Assembly: GCF_019749955.1 (NCBI RefSeq)
Contig: NZ_JAIEPC010000023.1
Location: forward strand, 1 to 64,000
Source of the DNA: Sphingomonas sp.
Lineage (GTDB): Bacteria > Pseudomonadota > Alphaproteobacteria > Sphingomonadales > Sphingomonadaceae
Direction: 5' to 3'
Length of the DNA stretch: 64,000 nucleotides
Part shown: piece after piece, positions 56,962 to 64,000 of the stretch
Position numbering within the stretch: position 1 is the first letter of the stretch
Layout: every line of letters starts with the position of its first letter
The notes under the pieces: model-generated
The model's database searches: none
The model's input: only the letters and a program-made list of their open reading frames with translations
What the model was told of the DNA's origin: nothing
Made by a program: the position numbers and the translations under genes

Positions 56962-56969
56962 ACTTCTCC

Positions 56970-56989
56970 AGTGTTACTCAAGTAACACT
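56970..56989. promoter_or_regulatory. candidate TA autoregulatory operator, inverted repeat AGTGTTACT-CA-AGTAACACT
   Basis: Perfect 9-bp arms, 2-nt spacer, 8-12 bp upstream of antitoxin start codons, between gatA stop and antitoxin. Confidence 0.72.
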
Positions 56990-57040
56990 TTCCAGCGCAT
57001 GTGCCAACGGGGCTTGCGAGAGGCCTCTTTCAAATGGCCT

Positions 57041-58525
57041 TTACCACCACGAATCGGGCCTCGCGACAAACCCGGCACGCTCTTCCAATGCCAGACATGT
57101 ATTGAGCACGCCCTGCTCGTCGAGCGCTCGGCCGATGATCTGCAAACCCAAGGGCAGCCCCGCCTTGTCGAGCCCGCCCGGCACGCTCATCGCGGGCAGC
57201 CCCGCCAGCGACGACGGCACCGTGAAGACGTCGTTCAGATACATCGCGATCGGATCGGCGCTCTTCTCTCCAAGCGCGAAGGCGGCACTCGGCGCGGTGG
57301 GAGTCAGGAGGTAATCGCAAGCCTCGAACGCGCGGTCGAAATCGCGGGCGATCAGCGTGCGGACCTTCGAAGCCTGTGTGAAGTACGCGTCGTAAAAGCC
57401 CGCCGACAAAACGTAAGTGCCAATCATGATTCGGCGCTTCACTTCGTCGCCAAAGCCCGCCGCGCGCGTCGCCGCGTACATGTCCTGCAGGTTCGCGCCT
57501 TCGGGCAGGTCGCGCAGGCCGTAGCGCACGCCGTCATAGCGCGCGAGGTTCGACGAGGCTTCAGCGGGCGCGATGATGTAGTAAGCAGGCAGCGCGTACT
57601 TAGTGTGCGGCAGCGAGACTTCGACGATCTCTGCGCCCGCATCCTTCAGCCAGTCGATCCCCTGCTGCCACAGTGCGTCGATTTCGGCGGGCATATTGTC
57701 GACACGGTATTCCTTCGGAATGCCGATCCGCTTGCCGACCATGCTGCTGTTGAGTCCGGCTTCCCACTGCGGCACCGGCAGGTCGAGCGAGGTCGCGTCC
57801 TTCGGATCGAAGCCCGCCATCGCCTCCAACAGGATCGCGCAGTCGCGGACGTCGCGCGCCATTGGTCCGGCCTGATCGAGCGACGAAGCAAACGCCACCA
57901 CGCCCCAGCGCGAGCAACGGCCATAGGTGGGCTTGATGCCTGAAATGCCGACGAACGCGGCAGGCTGGCGGATCGAGCCGCCGGTGTCGGTACCGGTCGC
58001 ACCTGGACACAAGCGCGCGGACACTGCCGCCGAGCTGCCGCCTGACGACCCGCCGGGCGCGAGCGGCGCATTGCCACCGTCGCGGCGTCGCCACGGCGAG
58101 ATGACGTTGCCGAACGCGCTGGTCTCGTTCGACGATCCCATCGCGAACTGGTCCATGTTGAGCTTGCCGAGCATCCCTGCCCCTGCCGCGAACAAATTGC
58201 TCGACACGGTCGATTCATATTGCGGGGTGAAGCCTTCGAGGATCAGGCTGGCGGCGGTGGTCGGCACGCCCTTGGTGCAGAACAAGTCCTTCATCCCGAT
58301 CGGCACGCCCGCCAGCGGCTTGAGCGTCTCGCCCGCCGCGCGTGCGGCATCGGCTTCGGTCGCGGCGGCAATCGCGTGATCGGGGGTCTCAACCAGAAAC
58401 GCATTGAGCGCCTTGGCCTTGCTGACCTTGGCGATGAACGCGTCGGCGACTTCGCGCGCGGAGAAGCTGCCGGTGCGCACGCCGTCGCGCAAAGCGGCAA
58501 CGCCGAGATCGGTGATATCGCTCAT
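57041..58525 (-). CDS. gatA: Asp-tRNA(Asn)/Glu-tRNA(Gln) amidotransferase subunit GatA
   Basis: Amidase signature [49 protein letters not shown]. Confidence 0.98.
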   Translation of the reverse strand: MSDITDLGVAALRDGVRTGSFSAREVADAFIAKVSKAKALNAFLVETPDHAIAAATEADAARAAGETLKPLAGVPIGMKDLFCTKGVPTTAASLILEGFTPQYESTVSSNLFAAGAGMLGKLNMDQFAMGSSNETSAFGNVISPWRRRDGGNAPLAPGGSSGGSSAAVSARLCPGATGTDTGGSIRQPAAFVGISGIKPTYGRCSRWGVVAFASSLDQAGPMARDVRDCAILLEAMAGFDPKDATSLDLPVPQWEAGLNSSMVGKRIGIPKEYRVDNMPAEIDALWQQGIDWLKDAGAEIVEVSLPHTKYALPAYYIIAPAEASSNLARYDGVRYGLRDLPEGANLQDMYAATRAAGFGDEVKRRIMIGTYVLSAGFYDAYFTQASKVRTLIARDFDRAFEACDYLLTPTAPSAAFALGEKSADPIAMYLNDVFTVPSSLAGLPAMSVPGGLDKAGLPLGLQIIGRALDEQGVLNTCLALEERAGFVARPDSWW

Positions 58526-58827
58526 TATTCGATCACCTTCGGCACGGTGAAAAAGCCATGCTCGGCCTGGGGTGCATTCGCGAGCACCGCGTCGCGGACA
58601 TTGCCGCCGGTCAGGGGATCGGCGTTCACCACATCGTCGCGCAGCCGCAGCGTGTTGGCGATCACCGCCGTCATCGGCTCGACGTCATGCGTGTCGACTT
58701 CGCCGAGTTGCTCGATCCAGCCCATGATATTGTCGAGCTCGGGCGCGATCCGCGCGGCTTCGTCCTCGGTGATCGCGATCCGGGCGAGACTCGCGATTTT
58801 TCTTACGGTGGGAATGTCTACTGCCAT
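58525..58827 (-). CDS. gatC: Asp-tRNA(Asn)/Glu-tRNA(Gln) amidotransferase subunit GatC
   Basis: [39 protein letters not shown]...LRDDVVN. Confidence 0.97.
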   Translation of the reverse strand: MAVDIPTVRKIASLARIAITEDEAARIAPELDNIMGWIEQLGEVDTHDVEPMTAVIANTLRLRDDVVNADPLTGGNVRDAVLANAPQAEHGFFTVPKVIE

Positions 58828-58987
58828 GCTGGAGCGGCTAGCATCGCGCGCGCGCCTTACGCAACCTATTCAGTCGACCTGCGCGGCGTCGGGATCGCGA
58901 TTGCGCGCCCGCCCGTCATGCGGCAGGGGAACTGCCGTGCGACTGGCGAGTTTTTGCTGCACCGCACCATTTTTCGGAGTATCCCGG

Positions 58988-60097
58988 TTGGCGCGCAAAT
59001 TCCTCTATCTGGTCGCCGTCCTCATCGTCATGGCACTCGCTGGTCTTCTCGCTTTCAGGATTTTCGGCGCGCAGATGATGCGTGCCGCGTTCGTGCCGTC
59101 GGCGGCATTCCAAGCGCTGCCTGCCGTGCCGCCAGCCGATTATGCCGACGCGCGCCTGTGGATTGCGCGCCCCGACAAGCCCGGCAATCCCGCGCTCTGG
59201 ACGCCGCCGGGGTACACGCCCGCTGCCGATCCGGGTGCAGCGCTGTTCTTCATCCACCCGACCTCGTACCTCGACCGCAGCCGCTGGAATGCACCACTCG
59301 ACGACGCGACCGCCAATGATCGCGCGGCGCTGTTCCTGCGTGGGCAGGCGAGCGCGTTCAACGAAAGTGCAGCCATCTGGGCGCCGCGCTATCGTCAGGC
59401 GACATTCGGTGCGTTCCTGACCAACGAAGCCACGGCGCAGCAGGCGCTCGATCTCGCTTATCGCGATGTCGACGCGGCATTCGATGCCTTCCTGCGCGAC
59501 ATCGGCCCCAATCGTCCGATCATCCTCGCCGGGCACAGCCAGGGCGCGCTGCACCTCGCGCGGCTGCTGCACGATCGCGTCGCGGGCACGCCGCTCGCGA
59601 AGCGCATTGTCGCGGCCTATGTCGTCGGCTGGCCCGTGTCGCGCAGCGCCGACCTGCCCGCGCTCGGCCTGCCCGAATGCACCCGCGCCGACCAGACGGG
59701 CTGCCTGCTCTCATGGCAAAGCTTCGCCGAGCCCGCTGATCCGGCGATGATCCTCGACACCTTTGATGCGTCGACCGGCTTTGCCGGGGTCGCGCGCAGC
59801 GGCACCGCGCTGGTCTGCACCAACCCGATCACAGGCACCCCTGATGCCGATGCACCCGCGAGCGCGAATCTCGGCACGCTTTTTCCCTCGGCGGACTTGA
59901 AAACCGCGACGATCGGCGCGGGCCGCATTCCGGCGCGGTGCACCGGGCGCGGGTTCCTGATGATCGGATCGCCGCCGAGCGAATTCGGGCGCTATGTGCT
60001 GCCCGGCAATAACTACCATGTGTTCGACTACAGCCTGTTCTGGGCCAATGTCCGCGCCGATGTCGCGCGGCGACTGGCGGCGTTCAAAGCGCCGTGA
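58988..60097 (+). CDS. DUF3089 family alpha/beta-hydrolase-like protein
   Basis: TTG start after cggag; N-terminal [45 protein letters not shown]. Confidence 0.88.
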   Translation: MARKFLYLVAVLIVMALAGLLAFRIFGAQMMRAAFVPSAAFQALPAVPPADYADARLWIARPDKPGNPALWTPPGYTPAADPGAALFFIHPTSYLDRSRWNAPLDDATANDRAALFLRGQASAFNESAAIWAPRYRQATFGAFLTNEATAQQALDLAYRDVDAAFDAFLRDIGPNRPIILAGHSQGALHLARLLHDRVAGTPLAKRIVAAYVVGWPVSRSADLPALGLPECTRADQTGCLLSWQSFAEPADPAMILDTFDASTGFAGVARSGTALVCTNPITGTPDADAPASANLGTLFPSADLKTATIGAGRIPARCTGRGFLMIGSPPSEFGRYVLPGNNYHVFDYSLFWANVRADVARRLAAFKAP

Positions 60098-60558
60098 TCA
60101 CCACCGAGCGCACCGATTTCCGCGCGGCGCTGCCGCAGGGCGGGCGGCTGATCGGGCTCGATGTCGGCACCAAGACGATCGGCACCGCGCTGTGCGATGC
60201 GGGGTGGACCTTTGCCTCGCCCGCACTGCTGATCCGGCGCACCAAATTCACGGCCGACAAAGCCGCGCTCGCCGCGCTGATTGCCGAGCAGCAGGTCGCG
60301 GGCATCGTCATCGGCCTCCCGCTCAACCTGACCGACGGCAGCGAAAGCCCGCGCTCGCAATCGAGCCGCGCCTTTGCGCGCAACATGGCCGATCTGGGGC
60401 TGCCGATCTTCCTGCAGGACGAGCGCTGGTCGACGCAGGCCGTCGAGCGCCAGATGATCGCCGAGGACGTCAGCCGCGCCAAGCGCGCCGAGCGCGTCGA
60501 CAAGCTTGCGGCGAGCTACATCCTGCAAAGCGCAATCGATACGTTGATGGCGGGTTAG
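60094..60558 (+). CDS. ruvX: Holliday junction resolvase RuvX (YqgF)
   Basis: [55 protein letters not shown] start overlapping DUF3089 stop. Confidence 0.95.
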   Translation: MITTERTDFRAALPQGGRLIGLDVGTKTIGTALCDAGWTFASPALLIRRTKFTADKAALAALIAEQQVAGIVIGLPLNLTDGSESPRSQSSRAFARNMADLGLPIFLQDERWSTQAVERQMIAEDVSRAKRAERVDKLAASYILQSAIDTLMAG

Positions 60559-60614
60559 ACGGCACCTCCCCGCCGAATCGCGCCCGGGTTCGTGCGAAGT
60601 TTTCCCTCACCGTT

Positions 60615-60693
60615 TGCCCTGAGCTTGTCGAAGGGCCGTTCTTCTTCTTCCAACGGCCCGCAAAAGAAGGACGATGCTTCGACAAGCTCAGCA
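60615..60693. repeat. REP-like imperfect inverted repeat (type A, second copy)
   Basis: TGCCCTGAGCTTGTCGAAGGGCCGTTCTTCTT ... AAGAAGGACGATGCTTCGACAAGCTCAGCA; near-copy of 24274-24352. Confidence 0.85.
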
Positions 60694-60733
60694 TGAGCGG
60701 ATGGGAGGTTTTGGCACTATAAGCCGAGGCGAA

Positions 60734-61507
60734 CTAACCCAACCCCAACGCCTTGCGCGCGACCTTTTCCAGCGCGGGATCGACCGGCGGTGGCGCCATC
60801 GACACATGCGCTTCGAGCCGGTCGGCGATCGCCGTCAGCGCCGCGATCCGCGCCGATTTCTTGTCATTGCCGTCGATCACCGTCCACGGCGCCCAGCGCG
60901 TGTCGGTGCGCTTGAACATCTCGTGCATCGCGTCAAGATAGTCCTCGCGTCGCGATCGGTTGCGATAATCCTCGAGCCCCGTTTTCCAGCGCTTCCACGG
61001 GTCCTGCAGTCGATCCTTCAGCCTTTTGTCCTGCTCGACCTGGGTGATGTGGAGAAATAGTTTGACGATCGTCGTGCCCGAATCAGCCTGTTGCGCCTCG
61101 AACTCGTTGATCTCGTCATAGCCGCGCTTCCAGTCGGTCTCGATCGCGAAACCCTCAACGCGTTCGACGAGGACGCGCCCGTACCAGCTGCGGTCGAACA
61201 CCGCGATGTCGCCGTCCATTGGCAGCCGCGTCCAGAATCGCCAGAGGAAATGGCGACCCTTTTCCTCCGCTGTCGGTGCGCCGACCGGGTGGACTTCGTA
61301 ATAGCGCGGGTCCCAGCGTGCGGTCAGCCGCTGGATCGCGCCGCCCTTGCCGGCCGCGTCCCAGCCTTCGAACATCACGATTGCGCGGCGTCCGTGGCAG
61401 ATATGCGCGACCTGAATCCGCGCGAGCCGCTCTTGCAGCGCCGCGAGATCGGCATCAAAATTGCCGGAATAGTCATGCGCGGCTTCGTAATCGCTCAGCT
61501 TGATCAT
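60734..61507 (-). CDS. polyphosphate kinase 2 family protein
   Basis: VMFEGWDAAGKGGAIQRLTARWDPRYYEV...FDRSWYGRVLVERVEGF. Confidence 0.93.
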   Translation of the reverse strand: MIKLSDYEAAHDYSGNFDADLAALQERLARIQVAHICHGRRAIVMFEGWDAAGKGGAIQRLTARWDPRYYEVHPVGAPTAEEKGRHFLWRFWTRLPMDGDIAVFDRSWYGRVLVERVEGFAIETDWKRGYDEINEFEAQQADSGTTIVKLFLHITQVEQDKRLKDRLQDPWKRWKTGLEDYRNRSRREDYLDAMHEMFKRTDTRWAPWTVIDGNDKKSARIAALTAIADRLEAHVSMAPPPVDPALEKVARKALGLG

Positions 61508-62907
61508 GGCGCGGTCACGACCGGCACATGCACTTCCCAGTTCCCGCGCGGGCGCAGCACCAGCCGGTAATAGGCGGCTGAGAGCAGGATTTGCGCGCCG
61601 GTCATCAGCAGGCCGGTGCGCCCCTCGCCCGGATCGAGCCAGTTGAGCCAGACGATATAGCCCAGCGCCGCCAGTGTGACGAGCGGCGCGAGCGGATAGA
61701 GCGGCATACGGAACGGCGCGTTCGCCGTCTGGCCGCTGCGGCGTCCGGCGATCACTGCAAGCGCAATGCCTGCGTAAATCGCGATCAGCCCGGTGCCGCT
61801 CAGCACCAGCAATTGCTCGAGCGGGACGAAGCAGCATGCGGCTCCAGCCCCGCCGACGATCAGCGTCGACATCCACGGCGATCCGAAGCGCGGGTGGATC
61901 GCGGTCAGCAATTGATCGATCGGGCGCCCCCAGCACCGATCGCGCGCGGTGCCATAGAAGAAGCGCGCGCAGGCGAGGATACACGCGATCACCGCATTGA
62001 CGATCGCAATCGCGACGCCAATCGCAAGCCAGTCCGCGGCTTGCCCGCCGCCGTAAAGCCGCACGATATGGCCGAACGGATCATCATGGTTGAACAGCGC
62101 GACCAGATCGGGCGCGGCGACCAGCGCGGCGAGGATCGGCAATCCCTCGATCGCGACCGTTGCGACCATTGCCCAGAAGATCGCGCGGGCGATCTTGCGC
62201 GGGGCTTCGTGCATTTCCTCGCCGAAATAAACGGCGGCGCCATAGCCGTTGAGCGCAAAAATGGCGATTGATGCGGCAACGCCAATCGATCCGGCAGTTG
62301 CGGGAATCAGATGTGCGCCGTCACTGGCGAGCATCACCGGCGCGGCGAGAAAGCCCCCCATCCCGCGCACGGCATGACCAAAGCCGAATCCGATCACCAG
62401 CAGCGCCGCGACCAGCTCGATCAGCAGAAAGGCGCCGGTGATCAGCGCATTCACCCGGATCTGGAGCAGCGACACCAGGGTCGCGCCCCCCACCACGATC
62501 AGCGCCAGCGGGATTTGCGGTAGCCCCGGCCAGATCGCGGCCAGCACCGCACTCAGGCCAAGCCCCGCAACTGGCGGAAACAGCAAATTGTTGAACACGT
62601 TGACGCCGAGCATCACAAAGCCCGCCATCGGCCCCAATGTCCGCGCGACCATCACATATTCGCCGCCCGCCACCGGCCAGTTCGACGCGAGTTCCGCATA
62701 GACATAGGCCGTGGCGATGCAGACGATCGTGGCGAGCAGCATCGCCCACACCGCGCCCGTCCCCGCGACACTGAACATCCCCGGCACGATCACGAACAAT
62801 GATGACACCGGCGTCGCCACTGAGAGCGTCAGGAACAGCACGCCGAGCACGCCGAGGCTGCGGACGAGGCCCGATGGCGTCTCCGGTTCCAGCCCCTTCT
62901 CCAGCAT
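61504..62907 (-). CDS. APC family amino acid permease
   Basis: 12-TM-like ORF, ELASNWPVAGGEYVMVARTLGPMAGF, IAIFALNGYGAAVYFGEEMHEAPRKIARAI; overlaps PPK2 start by 4 nt. Confidence 0.92.
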   Translation of the reverse strand: MLEKGLEPETPSGLVRSLGVLGVLFLTLSVATPVSSLFVIVPGMFSVAGTGAVWAMLLATIVCIATAYVYAELASNWPVAGGEYVMVARTLGPMAGFVMLGVNVFNNLLFPPVAGLGLSAVLAAIWPGLPQIPLALIVVGGATLVSLLQIRVNALITGAFLLIELVAALLVIGFGFGHAVRGMGGFLAAPVMLASDGAHLIPATAGSIGVAASIAIFALNGYGAAVYFGEEMHEAPRKIARAIFWAMVATVAIEGLPILAALVAAPDLVALFNHDDPFGHIVRLYGGGQAADWLAIGVAIAIVNAVIACILACARFFYGTARDRCWGRPIDQLLTAIHPRFGSPWMSTLIVGGAGAACCFVPLEQLLVLSGTGLIAIYAGIALAVIAGRRSGQTANAPFRMPLYPLAPLVTLAALGYIVWLNWLDPGEGRTGLLMTGAQILLSAAYYRLVLRPRGNWEVHVPVVTAP

Positions 62908-62931
62908 GCGCGCCCTTTCGTTGATCCGGCG

Positions 62932-63999
62932 TCAGGCGCCGGGTTTGGCCACCTCTAACGGGCGGAGGTTAAGTTCGCGCAACTGCTTGGCCGTCGCGAA
63001 ATTGGGGGCGCCCATCATCAGGTCTTCGGCGCGCTGGTTCATCGGGAACACCACGACTTCGCGGATATTGGGCTCGCCCGCAATCAGCATCACGATCCGG
63101 TCGACCCCCGGCGCCGAGCCACCGTGCGGCGGCGCACCGCATTTGAAGGCATTGATCATGCCCGCAAAATTTCTGTCGACATCGGCTTGGCTATAGCCCG
63201 CAATCTCGAACGCCTTGTACATGATGTCGGGCCGGTGGTTCCGGATCGCGCCCGACGACAGCTCCACGCCATTGCACACGATGTCATATTGATAGGCGAG
63301 GATGTCGAGCGGATCCTTGGTCTCCAGCGCTTCCATCTCGCCTTGCGGCATCGAGAAGGGATTGTGGCTGAAATCGATCTTCTTGTTGTCCTCGTCATAT
63401 TCGAACATCGGGAAATCGACGATCCAGCAGAATTCGAAGCGGTTGGCGTCGATCAGCCCAAGCTGCTCGCCAACGCGGGTGCGTGCAAGGCCCGCAAGCT
63501 TGGCCGCCTGCGCCGCGGGTCCCGCCGCGAAGAAGATGCCGTCATTAGGGCCAAGGCCGAGCGCCTCGGCAATCGCCTTCATGCCGTCCTGCCCGTGATT
63601 GTTGGCGATCGGGCCGCCGAACACGCCGTCCTTCTGCGTCGCATAGCCAAGGCCGGGGAAGCCTTCACCCTGTGCCCAGGCATTCATGTCGTCGAAGAAT
63701 TTGCGGCTCTTCTCGGCGGTGTTCGGCGCCGCAATCGCGCGGACGACATTGCCGCCCTCGACCATCGACGCGAACCGCCCGAAACCACTTCCCCGGAACA
63801 GCTCGGTCACGTCAGTGATAATCAGCGGATTGCGCAGATCGGGCTTGTCGTTGCCGTATTTGAGCATCGATTCGCGGTAGGGAATGCGCTTGAACGGCAG
63901 CGCGCTGACGGTGCGGCCCTTCCCCTGCCAGTCGGCGAATTCCTCGAACACGCCGTGCAACACCGGCTCGATCGCCGCGAACACATCGTCTTGCGTCAC
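62932..63999 (-). CDS. aspS: aspartate--tRNA ligase, C-terminal part (runs off window end)
   Basis: [30 protein letters not shown]...[22 protein letters not shown]...[40 protein letters not shown]. Confidence 0.97.
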   Translation of the reverse strand: MTQDDVFAAIEPVLHGVFEEFADWQGKGRTVSALPFKRIPYRESMLKYGNDKPDLRNPLIITDVTELFRGSGFGRFASMVEGGNVVRAIAAPNTAEKSRKFFDDMNAWAQGEGFPGLGYATQKDGVFGGPIANNHGQDGMKAIAEALGLGPNDGIFFAAGPAAQAAKLAGLARTRVGEQLGLIDANRFEFCWIVDFPMFEYDEDNKKIDFSHNPFSMPQGEMEALETKDPLDILAYQYDIVCNGVELSSGAIRNHRPDIMYKAFEIAGYSQADVDRNFAGMINAFKCGAPPHGGSAPGVDRIVMLIAGEPNIREVVVFPMNQRAEDLMMGAPNFATAKQLRELNLRPLEVAKPGA

Positions 64000-64000
64000 A

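Noticed and set aside
60470-60694. 74-aa minus ORF containing MLSLSKHRPSFAGR
   Set aside because: Spurious ORF across the second REP element.
1-64000. Prophage, IS element, integron or genomic island
   Set aside because: No transposase, integrase, phage structural genes or flanking direct repeats seen; the tRNA-Asn has no adjacent integrase.

Overview
This is a GC-rich alphaproteobacterial chromosomal window. Protein content and gene order look like Sphingomonas or a close relative (an inference; no 16S is present). It is gene-dense and mostly housekeeping: rimO, serS-surE-LysM/M23, tyrS, recG-sdhE-mfd, moaA-nadK, gatCAB, ruvX, ppk2, the aspS 3' part, dksA and tRNA-Asn(GTT). No rRNA, CRISPR array, IS element or prophage was seen. 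The most notable observations are: (1) a PIN-toxin/AbrB-type antitoxin pair inserted inside the gatC-gatA-gatB operon, with a 20-bp inverted repeat ahead of the antitoxin and 4-nt overlaps antitoxin/toxin and toxin/gatB; (2) a 1963-aa giant protein combining beta-helix, metzincin-like, SdrD-B-like and RTX-type segments, with no Met at the expected Met-turn; (3) a secreted beta-helix/diheme cytochrome gene pair of unknown function; (4) an extremely Ser/Gly-rich, C-terminally anchored protein directly upstream of serS; (5) three REP-like hairpins, each between convergent gene 3' ends; (6) a ceramidase-like CREST membrane protein, an F420/FrhB-like iron-sulfur protein, and an NRAMP-like transporter with non-canonical motifs. 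All functional names come from reading the translations and recalling families; no database search was run.
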